Positions 52,359-60,819 of a stretch of 64,000 bases of DNA are shown in pieces. Source of the stretch: Streptomyces buecherae (GTDB lineage Bacteria; Actinomycetota; Actinomycetes; Streptomycetales; Streptomycetaceae); NCBI RefSeq assembly GCF_014295035.1, contig NZ_CP060404.1:4872501-4936500 (forward strand), given 5' to 3'. A program made the translations under genes and the position numbers. Within the stretch, counting starts at the first letter, position 1. Each line of letters opens with the position of its first letter. The notes under the pieces were generated by a model. It was not told where the DNA came from. It saw only the letters and a program-made list of their open reading frames with translations, and ran no database searches.

Positions 52359-54077
52359 ATGACGACACGTACAACGGAACCCGTCTCTCCCGTCCCGGCG
52401 GCGGAGGGGCGGCGCGGCACGGGGCAGGTGATCGTCTCGTGGCTCAGCACGACCGATCACAAGAAGATCGGCCACCTCTACCTGATCACCTCGTTCTTCT
52501 TCTTCGTCATCGCCGGGGCGCTGGCCATGGCGATCCGCGCGGAGCTGGCCAGACCGGGCCTGCAGCTCATGTCCAACGAGCAGTACAACCAGGCGTTCAC
52601 CATGCACGGGACGCTGATGCTGCTGCTGTTCGCCACCCCCACCTTCGCCGGCTTCGCCAACGCGATCATGCCGTTGCAGATCGGCTCGCCCGACGTCGCC
52701 TTCCCCCGGCTGAACATGCTGTCGTACTGGCTGTTCCTCTTCGGCGGGCTGATCGTCCTGAGCAGCTTCCTCATGCCGCAGGGCGCCGCCGACTTCGGAT
52801 GGACGGCCTACACGCCGCTGAGCGGACCCGTGCGGACCCCCTCCGTCGGGGGCGACATGTGGATCATGGGGTTGGCGCTGTCGGGGTTCGGCACGATCCT
52901 CGGCGCGGTCAACTTCATCACCACCATCGTCTGCATGCGCGGGCCGGGGATGACGATGTTCCGGATGCCGATCTTCACCTGGAACGTGCTGCTCACCTCG
53001 ATCCTGGTGTTGCTGGCCTTCCCCGTGCTCGCGGCGGCCCTGCTGGTGCTTGAGGCCGACCGGCGCTTCGGCTCGCACGTGTTCGACCCCGCGAACGGCG
53101 GGTCGCTCCTGTGGCAGCACCTGTTCTGGTTCTTCGGCCACCCCGAGGTCTACATCCTGGCCCTGCCGTTCTTCGGGGTGATCAGCGAGATCATCCCGGT
53201 GTTCGCGCGCAAACCGATCTTCGGCTACATGGGCCTGATCGGCGCCACCATCGCCATCACCGGACTGTCCGTCACCGTGTGGGCCCACCACATGTTCGCG
53301 ACGGGCGCCGTACTGCTGCCGTTCTTCTCCTTCATGAGCTTCCTCATCGCCGTCCCGACGGGCGTGAAGTTCTTCAACTGGATCGGCACGATGTGGAAGG
53401 GCTCACTGTCGTTCGAGCCACCGATGCTGTGGGCGGTCGGCTTCCTCGTCACCTTCCTCTTCGGCGGCCTGACGGGGGTCATCCTGGCCTCGCCGCCGAT
53501 GGACTTCCACGTGACGGACAGCTACTTCGTGATCGCGCACTTCCACTACGTCCTCTTCGGCACGATCGTCTTCGCCATGTTCGGCGGCTTCAGCTTCTGG
53601 TGGCCGAAGATGACGGGCACCATGCTCGACACCCGGCTGGAGAAGGTGCACTTCTGGACGCTGTTCACCGGCTTCCACGCCACGTTCCTGGTCCAGCACT
53701 GGCTGGGCGCCGAGGGCATGCCGCGCCGTTACGCCGACTACCTGGCGGCGGACGGGTTCACCGCCCTGAACACCGTCTCCTCCATCGGCGCCTTCCTCCT
53801 GGGCCTGTCCACGCTCCCGTTCCTCTACAACGTGTGGAAGACCGCCAAGAAGGGGGAGCGGGTGCAAGTCGACGACCCGTGGGGGTACGGGCGCTCGCTG
53901 GAGTGGGCCACCTCCTGCCCGCCGCCCCGGCACAACTTCGTCACCCTGCCCAAGATCCGCTCCGAGTCCCCCGCCTTCGACCTGCACCACCCCGACGTGG
54001 CCAAGCTGGACCAGGCGGAGACCACCGGGCAGCGCGACATCCTGGACCCCGAAGGCCACAAGGGCGACCGGTCGTGA
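52359..54077 (+). CDS. ctaD: cytochrome c oxidase subunit I (stand-alone second copy)
   Basis: Protein of 572 residues with twelve membrane helices. Heme and copper ligands are visible: His in FTMHGTLM (heme a), FFGHPEVYI with the His-Tyr pair, WAHHMF (CuB), and HFHYVLFG (both hemes). It is a heme-copper oxidase catalytic subunit that reduces oxygen and pumps protons. No subunit II, III or cytochrome bc genes are adjacent, so it is probably the second ctaD streptomycetes carry outside the main locus. ATG 52359 has TGAGGATC upstream. Confidence 0.95.
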   Translation: MTTRTTEPVSPVPAAEGRRGTGQVIVSWLSTTDHKKIGHLYLITSFFFFVIAGALAMAIRAELARPGLQLMSNEQYNQAFTMHGTLMLLLFATPTFAGFANAIMPLQIGSPDVAFPRLNMLSYWLFLFGGLIVLSSFLMPQGAADFGWTAYTPLSGPVRTPSVGGDMWIMGLALSGFGTILGAVNFITTIVCMRGPGMTMFRMPIFTWNVLLTSILVLLAFPVLAAALLVLEADRRFGSHVFDPANGGSLLWQHLFWFFGHPEVYILALPFFGVISEIIPVFARKPIFGYMGLIGATIAITGLSVTVWAHHMFATGAVLLPFFSFMSFLIAVPTGVKFFNWIGTMWKGSLSFEPPMLWAVGFLVTFLFGGLTGVILASPPMDFHVTDSYFVIAHFHYVLFGTIVFAMFGGFSFWWPKMTGTMLDTRLEKVHFWTLFTGFHATFLVQHWLGAEGMPRRYADYLAADGFTALNTVSSIGAFLLGLSTLPFLYNVWKTAKKGERVQVDDPWGYGRSLEWATSCPPPRHNFVTLPKIRSESPAFDLHHPDVAKLDQAETTGQRDILDPEGHKGDRS

Positions 54078-54448
54078 CGCGCGGCCGGTCCTGGACCTCC
54101 CGCCGCGAGGAGGCCACGGCGCTCGCCACCGAGGCGGAGGGCTTCCTGATGGCCCACGCCCACCACGCCGAGGCCCGGCGCGAGGCCCAGGCGCTCTGTG
54201 CCGAGCTGCCGTGGCTGACCGGCGCGCAGACGGACGACCTGGTGCGGCACTACGTCAGCCGGCGCCTCGCGCTCACCCGGCGGATGCTCGACGTGACGGT
54301 CCGCCGGATCGAGGAGCTGCGCGGGGAGTACGAGGCGCGGTACGCCCGACTGCGCCACCGACTCCTCACCTGCCACATCGCCCTGGCCACGGGCGCCCTC
54401 GCCGCTGCCGTGGCCGTCGGCGCCGCCGTGGCGACCTGGGCCCGGTGA
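54074..54448 (+). CDS. small coiled-coil membrane protein coupled to ctaD
   Basis: Protein of 124 residues: a helical, charged N-terminal part (about 8-85, EEATALATEAEGFLMAHAHH, RRLALTRRMLDVTVRRIEEL) and one C-terminal membrane helix (about 98-120). GTG 54074 overlaps the ctaD stop (GTGA), so translation is coupled. No known subunit IV-type or assembly-factor family was recognised. It may be an accessory subunit of this stand-alone oxidase. Confidence 0.75.
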   Translation: MTRGRSWTSRREEATALATEAEGFLMAHAHHAEARREAQALCAELPWLTGAQTDDLVRHYVSRRLALTRRMLDVTVRRIEELRGEYEARYARLRHRLLTCHIALATGALAAAVAVGAAVATWAR

Positions 54449-54489
54449 GGCGGGGGCCCGAACCCGGCCCCCGCCCGCCGGCCCACCCC

Positions 54490-54516
54490 GGCCCCCGGCT
54501 GGCGCGACCGGGGGCC
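54490..54516. terminator. bidirectional terminator after the ctaD operon
   Basis: A perfect 9-bp stem GGCCCCCGG (54490-54498) with 54508-54516 and a 9-nt loop, between convergent operons. Confidence 0.75.
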
Positions 54517-54538
54517 CCAGCCCCGGCCAGCCGGCCCG

Positions 54539-56647
54539 CTACGCCGGGCGGATGTTGTGGTTGTGGCGGAACAGGTTGTGCGGGTCGTACGTCGCCTTGA
54601 GGGTGCGCAACCGCGCGTAGTCCTCCGCCTCGTACGCGCTGCGGACCGCCTCCTCGGCGGTGTCCGCCGCCGTCTCCCCGGCCGTCTCCCCGGCCGCCTC
54701 CGGGCCCGCGCCCGGCGCGCGCTCGCCGCTCGGGCCCATGAACGGCAGCGACCGGCCGACGGTGACCGGCGCGGCGGCCGTGAGCAGGCGCTCGTGCACC
54801 GGGCGCACGACGTCGCGGGTCAGCGGCCCGCGCAGCGGCGAGAGCACGCCGAGCAGGTACGCGGCGTCGCGCAGGCCGATCGCGTTGGGGGCCTCCCCAC
54901 GGCGGGCCAGCGCCCCGCCCAGGTGGCGCACCTCCGCGATGCACGGCACCCCGCCCGGCCGGGTCACGTCGAGGATCGCCTCCAGGGTGCGCGGGGTCAG
55001 CTCGCTGAGCAGCACGGTCTCCCCGTGGTACGGCATCGGGTCGGCCGGCTCGTTGAAGATGCTGGCGCACGCGGCGTACGGCATCTCGGCGACGGTGTCG
55101 ATCAGCCGTGGCCCGATCGCGCGCAACGGCTCCACCAGTCGCTCGCCCTCCTCGGCGGGCCCGGTGTGCACCACCCGGACGTGCGCCACGAGCCGGCCGC
55201 GCAGCGGCTCGGGCACGGTGGGCGCGTCGGGGGCCGGGAAGAACGCGATGGACGAGGTCAGCGCCTCGGGCAGGCCGGCCGACCAGTCCCGGTAGGCGCG
55301 CAGCACGGCCTCGCCCTGGGTGGCCCCGTCGAAGTACAGCCCGCCGCCGTACAGCCGCGTCACCGGGACGAGTTCGACCTCCACCCGGGTCACGACGCCG
55401 AAGTTGTCCCGGCCGCCGAGCAGCGCCCAGTACAGGTCGGGCTCGCTCGTCGCGGTGACCCGGCGCAGCACCGCGTCGGGCGTGACCACCTCGATGGCGC
55501 GCACCCGGTCGGCGGCGAAGCCGTGGCTGCGGGCGAGCAGGCTGATGCCGCCGCCGAGGAGGTAGCCGACGACGCCGACGTGCGGGGCCGAGCCGTTCAG
55601 CGGCGCGAGGCCGTGCTCAGCCGCCGCGGCCACCACCGCGCCCCAGCGCTCGCCCGCGCCGATCCAGGCGGTCGCCGCGACGGGGTCCACGTGCACGCCG
55701 CGCAGCCGGCGGGTGCTGACCAGCACGCCGTCGGCGCTGGCGAGCGCCTGGCCGTGCCCGGTCGACTGCACGGCGACCGGCAGCCCACGGGCCCCGGCGA
55801 AGGCCACCACGGCGCTCACGTCGGCGGCGTCCGCCACCCCGGCGAGCACGGCGGGCCGGTGCGTCACGGCGCTGTTGAAGGTGGCGCGCTCCACGTCGTA
55901 CGCCGCGTCGCCGGGCCGCAGGACGGGCCCCCGGACCAGGGCGGCCAGCGCGTCGACGGCGGCGTCCAGCGTCCGCTCGCCCGCTGCCGCCGCCGCGTCG
56001 GCGGCCGTCCGGGCGCCCGGGGCGGTCCAGCGCGCGTCGCGGCCGAGCCAGGCCGCCAACTCCTCGTACGCGTCCGCGCCTTCGGGCGCCGGCCGTACCG
56101 GCCCGAACGGCACCGGCCCGCCCCGCCGCTCCGCCGGCAGCATCTGGCGCGCCCCGGCCAGCGCGCCCCGCGCCAACTCCGGGTCGAGCGGCCGGCGGTC
56201 GCCCAGCGCCCGGGCCAGGTCCCACGCGTGCGCGACGACGTCCAACACGTGCGCCGCCAACACGCCCCGCCCCGGCACCTCGCCCCACGGCATCCGCACC
56301 GGGGCCGCGAGCGCGGCGTCATCCGCCCAGGCCGCGGCGAGTTCGGCCCGCGCCCGCGCGTACGCCGTGGCCCAGCCGTCGTCCGGCACGTCGGCCGCGG
56401 CGTCCGACCCCCCGGACAGGCCCTCGGGCGCGCCCGCCGCCCCGGTTTCGGCCGCCGTGGCGCCCAGCTCGGCCGCGCCGTGGGTGCCCCGCACCACGTG
56501 CCCGAGGAGCGCCCGCACGTCGAACTCGGCGCACGGCGTCGGGGCGCCCAACCGGTCCGGGCTCACGGCGTCGATCAGGGCGGCCATCTGGTCGGCGGCG
56601 CGCTCGTACTGGGGGCGCGGGTCGGGCACTGCGTTCTGCTGGCTCAC
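54539..56647 (-). CDS. fusion of a TIGR03086/DinB-like domain and an FAD-linked oxidase
   Basis: Protein of 702 residues. About 1-210 is a TIGR03086-type DinB-like fold related to mycothiol-dependent maleylpyruvate isomerase: PTPCAEFDVRALLGHVVRGTHG, WGEVPGRGVLAAHVLDVVAHAWDLA with likely metal-binding His. About 245-702 is an FAD-binding oxidase (LPVAVQSTGHGQA, GLAPLNGSAPHVGVVGYLLGGG, LYWALLGGRDNFGVVTRVE) ending in a BBE-like YDPHNLFRHNHN. The two domains are normally separate proteins. GTG 56647 has GGAGAG 9 nt upstream. It is divergent from a WYL regulator and probably its target. Confidence 0.88.
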   Translation of the reverse strand: MSQQNAVPDPRPQYERAADQMAALIDAVSPDRLGAPTPCAEFDVRALLGHVVRGTHGAAELGATAAETGAAGAPEGLSGGSDAAADVPDDGWATAYARARAELAAAWADDAALAAPVRMPWGEVPGRGVLAAHVLDVVAHAWDLARALGDRRPLDPELARGALAGARQMLPAERRGGPVPFGPVRPAPEGADAYEELAAWLGRDARWTAPGARTAADAAAAAGERTLDAAVDALAALVRGPVLRPGDAAYDVERATFNSAVTHRPAVLAGVADAADVSAVVAFAGARGLPVAVQSTGHGQALASADGVLVSTRRLRGVHVDPVAATAWIGAGERWGAVVAAAAEHGLAPLNGSAPHVGVVGYLLGGGISLLARSHGFAADRVRAIEVVTPDAVLRRVTATSEPDLYWALLGGRDNFGVVTRVEVELVPVTRLYGGGLYFDGATQGEAVLRAYRDWSAGLPEALTSSIAFFPAPDAPTVPEPLRGRLVAHVRVVHTGPAEEGERLVEPLRAIGPRLIDTVAEMPYAACASIFNEPADPMPYHGETVLLSELTPRTLEAILDVTRPGGVPCIAEVRHLGGALARRGEAPNAIGLRDAAYLLGVLSPLRGPLTRDVVRPVHERLLTAAAPVTVGRSLPFMGPSGERAPGAGPEAAGETAGETAADTAEEAVRSAYEAEDYARLRTLKATYDPHNLFRHNHNIRPA

Positions 56648-56786
56648 GGGGGGCTCTCTCCGTTCGGTGTCACCACGGTCGTCGCGCGACCGGCGGTCCC
56701 GGCGCGCGGCCGGGCGGGCGCGGCGCACCGCGCCACGGCCGCACCGTCGCGCGCACCGCCGATCTCCTGACGGAGGCTGTCGCACT

Positions 56787-56809
56787 AACCTGACAGGTGC
56801 CGTCAGGTT
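56787..56809. promoter_or_regulatory. operator between the fusion gene and the WYL regulator
   Basis: Perfect arms AACCTGAC (56787-56794) and GTCAGGTT (56802-56809) with a 7-bp centre. An extra half site CCTGACGG lies at 56766-56773. It is likely bound by the WYL regulator and controls both directions. Confidence 0.75.
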
Positions 56810-56837
56810 TTCCGCGTCGGCCTGCGAAACTCGGCGC

Positions 56838-58058
56838 ATGAAGTCGGACCGTCTGCTGTCGATCCTGCTGCTGCTCCAGACCCGGGCCCGGGTCCCGGCG
56901 GCCGAACTGGCCGAGCGACTGGAGGTCTCGGTGCGCACCATCTACCGCGACGTCGAGTCGCTGTCCGCCGCCGGCGTCCCGGTCTACGCCGAACGCGGCC
57001 GGCACGGCGGCATCTCCCTGCTCCCCGGCTACCGCACCGACGTCACCGGGCTCACCTCGCACGAGGCCAGGGCCCTGTTCGCGCTCACCGCGCCGGGCAG
57101 CCACAGCGCGCTGGGTCTGGACGGCGCGCTCAGGTCCGCGCTGCGCAAGGTGATGGTCGCGCTGCCCGCGCCGCACCGCCCCACCGCCGAACTCGCCAGC
57201 CGCCGCATCCTCATTGACCCCGACCGCTGGATGTCCGGCCCCCGCCCGACCGTCGACCTGGACGCGCTGGAGACGGCCGTGTTCACCGACCGCCGCCTGC
57301 GGCTGCGCTACCGGCACAGCGGCGCGACGCGCTCTCACACCTACACCGTCGACCCGTACGGGCTCGTCGCCAAGGCCGGCACCTGGTACCTGGTCGCCGA
57401 CCGCGGCGGCACCCCGCGCCTCTTCCGCGCCGACCGCATCGCCACCGCGACCGTCACCGACGCCCCCGCGCGCCGCAGGCCGGGCGTGGAACTGGCCGAC
57501 GCCTGGGAGTCCCTGCGCCGCGAGGTGGAGGAACGCCCGGTGGCGGTCCGCGTACGGGCCCGGGTGCGCAGGTCGCGCCTCGACATGCTCGTACGCATCG
57601 TCGGCTCACTCCTCGCCACCCGCGTCGAGGTGCTGCCCGAACCGGCCCCGGGCCAGCCGGGCTCGGGGCAAGGCCCGGCCCTGGCGCACGCCCCGGACAC
57701 GGACCGGGCCCCGGGCCCGGCCCCGGACCCGGTCGCGGACGCGCGCGGGGACGCCCAGGCGGACGCCCCCGTGGGCGCCGACGCGGAGCGCGGCGACCCG
57801 GCGGACGGGGCCTCGGCGGACGACGTGGGTGGCGCGGCCGACATGGGCGACGCGCGCGACACGGGCGACGCGTACGACGAGTGGGTTACGGTCGAGATCG
57901 GGTACACGGTGGCGGGCGCGGCCCGCCAACTCCTCCAGTTCGGCACGGACGTGGAGGTGCTCGACCCACCCGAGGTCCGCGCCGTGCTGGCCGCGACCGC
58001 CGCCCGGATCACCGACCTGTACGGCGACGACGACCTGGCGGGGGAGCCGGCACCGTGA
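56838..58058 (+). CDS. WYL-domain transcriptional regulator (YafY-type)
   Basis: Protein of 406 residues: a DeoR-like helix-turn-helix (about 1-60, RLLSILLLLQTRARVPAAEL, VSVRTIYRDVESLSAAGVPVY), a WYL domain (about 135-225, LRYRHSGATRSHTYTVDPYG, TWYLVADRGGTPRLFRADRI), and a C-terminal extension. About 70 residues of Ala/Asp/Gly/Pro (about 270-340) interrupt that extension. WYL domains bind small ligands or nucleic acids. ATG 56838. It is divergent from the fusion flavoprotein gene with a good operator between. Confidence 0.9.
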   Translation: MKSDRLLSILLLLQTRARVPAAELAERLEVSVRTIYRDVESLSAAGVPVYAERGRHGGISLLPGYRTDVTGLTSHEARALFALTAPGSHSALGLDGALRSALRKVMVALPAPHRPTAELASRRILIDPDRWMSGPRPTVDLDALETAVFTDRRLRLRYRHSGATRSHTYTVDPYGLVAKAGTWYLVADRGGTPRLFRADRIATATVTDAPARRRPGVELADAWESLRREVEERPVAVRVRARVRRSRLDMLVRIVGSLLATRVEVLPEPAPGQPGSGQGPALAHAPDTDRAPGPAPDPVADARGDAQADAPVGADAERGDPADGASADDVGGAADMGDARDTGDAYDEWVTVEIGYTVAGAARQLLQFGTDVEVLDPPEVRAVLAATAARITDLYGDDDLAGEPAP

Positions 58059-58372
58059 GCGGGCGCCGCGCCCGCCCGGAGCGGGGCGGCGAAGCGGCGG
58101 GTGCGGGTCGCGCGGGGGAGTGGGGCCCTCGGTGACTCCAAGGTAAGCACCCACCTTTTTGTACGTACTTGTCACCCCCGAGCGGCCGGGAGAGGCTGAG
58201 AGGGCCGGGCCAGCGCGGGTGGGAACCCCCGCCGCGCCCGGCCGGCCCACCCATCAGTCCACACCACCACGCGACCTCGTCACTCAGCCCCGCAACCCCA
58301 TCCCATCAACCCACCCCGATATCCCAACCTCACCCGCCAACCGCTCGGCGTTGCCGCGCCGCTGACGAAGCG
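58059..58372. other. intergenic region with an orphan operator-like element
   Basis: At 58136-58172 AAGGT, eight bases, ACCTT and a T-run is followed by GTACGTAC and TTGTCACC. This AT-richer block looks like a promoter/operator of HxlR-type regulated genes, but no gene starts downstream on either strand. The rest is CCACC-rich sequence. Confidence 0.4.
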
Positions 58373-58750
58373 TCAGCACGCCGCCTGGTGCGCGGGCGAG
58401 GGGTAGGGGATGCCCAGCTCCATCATCCGGCGCGTGCCCCAGGCGCCGAGCGGGCCGAGCGCCGCGTTGAGCGCCAGGCCCGAGTCGGTGAGGGAGTACT
58501 CCACCTTCGGGGGCACCTCGTCGTACACCTCGCGGTGCACGACGCCGTCCGCCTCCAACTCCCTGAGCTGTTGGGCCAGCACCTTCTCGCTGATGCCCGG
58601 CAGCATCCGCTTGGTCTCGCCGAAGCGGCGCGGCTGGTCGTGGAGGGCCCACAGGATCAGGACCTTCCACTTGCCGTCGATGACATCGACGGCGGCGTCG
58701 AGGCCGCACACGTACGGCCGGTTCTTCTTGGTCAGCAGTTGTTCGCTCAT
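58373..58750 (-). CDS. HxlR-family transcriptional regulator
   Basis: Protein of 125 residues, winged helix of the HxlR type: VDVIDGKWKVLILWALHDQP, RRFGETKRMLPGISEKVLAQ, VEYSLTDSGLAL. A Cys (YVCGLD) before the HTH is typical of redox- or electrophile-sensing members. ATG 58750 follows GAGGTGGGG. It is divergent from the imine-reductase-like gene, which it probably represses. Confidence 0.92.
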   Translation of the reverse strand: MSEQLLTKKNRPYVCGLDAAVDVIDGKWKVLILWALHDQPRRFGETKRMLPGISEKVLAQQLRELEADGVVHREVYDEVPPKVEYSLTDSGLALNAALGPLGAWGTRRMMELGIPYPSPAHQAAC

Positions 58751-58888
58751 CCCCACCTCACCGTGGCCCGTCTCCCACGCAACGCGCCACGACGCCGACC
58801 TGTTCCACCCCCGCGCCCCGCCCCACCCACCCACGTACCAGCCAACCTCCGTACGAACCAACCCCGCACCCACCCAAGGAGCGCCGCC

Positions 58889-59833
58889 ATGTCCGCATCG
58901 CCCGAAACACCTGCCGCCGACGCCGCCACCACCGCCACCACCGACGCCGCGAGCACCCCCGCGCCCGCCCCCGTCACCGTGCTCGGGCTCGGGCCGATGG
59001 GGCGGGCGCTGGCCTCGGCGTTCGTCGCGGCCGGCCACCCGACCACGGTGTGGAACCGGACCGAGGGCAAGGCCGACGAACTGGTCGCCCAGGGCGCGAC
59101 GGCCGCGAGCACGCCCGCGGAGGCGGTCGCGGCGAGCGAGCTGGTGGTCATCTGCGTGATCGACTACGCCGCCTCGGGCAGCATCCTGGAGGCCGCGGGC
59201 GACGCCATCAAGGGCCGCACGCTGGTGAACCTCACCGCCGACTCGCCCGACCGGGCCCGCGCCGCCGCCACCTGGGCCACCGAGCGGGGCGCCGACTACC
59301 TCGACGGCACGATCCTCACCCCGACCGTCACCATCGGCACGCCGGACGCCGTCTTCCTGTTCAGCGGCCCGGAGGAGCTGTACGAGACGCATCGCGCGAC
59401 GTTCGCCAGCCTCGGCGGCACCGCCACCTACCAGGGCGCGGACTACGGCCGCGCGGCGGCGTACGACGTCGCGCTGCTCGACTTCTTCTGGACCTCGGTG
59501 AGCGGGCTGATGCACGCGTTCGCGCTGGGCAGGAAGGAGGACGTCGCGGCGCGCGACCTCGCGCCGTTCGCCCGCGGAATCCTGGACATCCTGCCGCCCA
59601 TCATGGATCTGCTCGCGGGCAACGTGGACGACGGCGTCTACCCGGGCGACGACTCGCACATCATCTCCGTGGCGGCCGGCATCGACCACGTCATCCACGC
59701 TGCCGACGACCGCGGCATGGACACCGGGGTGCTGCGGGCCGCGCGGGCGGTGGCGCAGCGGGCCATCGACGAGGGGAACGGCACCGACGGCATCGAGCGC
59801 CTGGCCGAGGTGCTCGGCCGCCCGGCGGCGTAA
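58889..59833 (+). CDS. imine-reductase-like NAD(P)-dependent oxidoreductase
   Basis: Protein of 314 residues. After a low-complexity lead the Rossmann motif GLGPMG (33-38) is followed by VWNRTEGKADELVAQGA, NLTADSPDRARAAATWATERG, DYLDGTILTPTVTIGTPDAVFLFSG, and a helical C-terminal domain with YPGDDSHIISVAAGIDHVIHAADDRGMDTGVL. This follows the imine reductase (IRED) pattern of Streptomyces within the beta-hydroxyacid dehydrogenase superfamily. It probably reduces a cyclic imine or related substrate with NADPH. ATG 58889 has AAGGAG about 8 nt upstream. Confidence 0.85.
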   Translation: MSASPETPAADAATTATTDAASTPAPAPVTVLGLGPMGRALASAFVAAGHPTTVWNRTEGKADELVAQGATAASTPAEAVAASELVVICVIDYAASGSILEAAGDAIKGRTLVNLTADSPDRARAAATWATERGADYLDGTILTPTVTIGTPDAVFLFSGPEELYETHRATFASLGGTATYQGADYGRAAAYDVALLDFFWTSVSGLMHAFALGRKEDVAARDLAPFARGILDILPPIMDLLAGNVDDGVYPGDDSHIISVAAGIDHVIHAADDRGMDTGVLRAARAVAQRAIDEGNGTDGIERLAEVLGRPAA

Positions 59834-59872
59834 CGGTTCGTGGGGGTATCGGCCCGGGCGCGTCGGCCCGCC

Positions 59873-59916
59873 GGCGCGGCCGAGTGGTGGGACTCGCGGG
59901 CGTGTCGGGCCGCGCC
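59873..59916. terminator. bidirectional stem-loop between convergent genes
   Basis: GGCGCGGCC (59873-59881) pairs with GGCCGCGCC (59908-59916) around an inner CGAGT/ACTCG stem. The structure is bordered by two copies of GGCGTAACGGT/GCCGTAACGGT. Confidence 0.6.
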
Positions 59917-60026
59917 GTAACGGTCCGTACGCCACGCCGACGTGGGACCGCGCCGCTCCCCGGGAAGGGGGTTCGGCCGCGGGCCCGTTCGTCTGTGCGG
60001 GTGCCTGGGGGCCTGGGGGGCACCCG

Positions 60027-60620
60027 TCACGCCGCGTACGGAAACTCCTCCTTCGCGGTGCGCAGCGCGCGGCCCCACCAGACGAGCTGGTCGAGCAGGC
60101 GCTTGGCGGCGGCGTTGGGCAGCTCCGGGTCTCTCAACGCGCCCTCGCCGTCGAAGAGTTCGCCGGCCATGGTGAAGCTGACGGTCTCGCGGACGGTGAC
60201 CGAATGCACCTCGGCGAAGACGCCACGCAGGTGCTCCACGGCGCGCAACCCGCCGGATACCCCGCCGTAGCTCACGAAGCCGACCGGCTTGGCCTGCCAC
60301 TCGGCGTGGTGCCAGTCGATGGCGTTCTTCAGCGAGGCGGGGTAGCTGTGGTTGTACTCCGGGGTCACCACGAGGAACGCGTCCGCCGCGGCGAGGCCGG
60401 GCGTCAGCTTCGCCAACTCGGCGGCCGTATCCGGATCGGGCCCCTGCCCGTACGCGGGCAGCGAGGTGGGCAGCGCGACGTCGGCCAGGTCGATGACGTC
60501 GACCTCCAGGCCACCGTGCTGGCGGGCCCGCTCGGTGATCCACCGGGCGACGACCGGCGCGAAGCGGCCACCTCGGTTGCTGCCGACGATGATGGCGAGG
60601 CGGAGGGTGGAAGCGGACAT
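60027..60620 (-). CDS. NADPH-dependent FMN reductase
   Basis: Protein of 197 residues, flavodoxin-like fold: LAIIVGSNRGGRFAPVVARWI (flavin phosphate loop), DVIDLADVALP, FLVVTPEYNHSYPASLKNAIDW, VGFVSYGGVSGGLRAVEHL. It reduces FMN or quinones with NADPH. ATG 60620 follows AAGGAG. It is divergent from soxR across a SoxR box; from memory a NADPH-dependent FMN reductase is among the SoxR targets of S. coelicolor, so induction by redox-active compounds is likely. Confidence 0.92.
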   Translation of the reverse strand: MSASTLRLAIIVGSNRGGRFAPVVARWITERARQHGGLEVDVIDLADVALPTSLPAYGQGPDPDTAAELAKLTPGLAAADAFLVVTPEYNHSYPASLKNAIDWHHAEWQAKPVGFVSYGGVSGGLRAVEHLRGVFAEVHSVTVRETVSFTMAGELFDGEGALRDPELPNAAAKRLLDQLVWWGRALRTAKEEFPYAA

Positions 60621-60780
60621 GGAGGCTCTCCTTCGGAGGTCAACGTGCGGGTGGCGCACGGCCGGTCGTGGCGCGGGCCGTGCGGGGTGGCGGCAGCCGC
60701 CCGGCCGCCACGGTGCGCGGCCCGGCTCGGTCCGGTGCGGGGGCGAACCGCCCGCCTCGGTGTCGATACACAGAGCCTCT

Positions 60781-60802
60781 GACTTAAACAATGGTTGAAG
60801 TC
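60781..60802. promoter_or_regulatory. SoxR box
   Basis: 22-bp palindrome with GACTT/AAGTC outer arms and AAC/GTT inner arms around AATG, one mismatch. TTGACT (60804-60799 on the minus strand) overlaps one arm as the -35 for the FMN reductase gene. On the plus strand TTAAAC, 17 nt, TACGGT could serve soxR. Confidence 0.8.
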
Positions 60803-60819
60803 AAGCTACGGTGGGTGAC

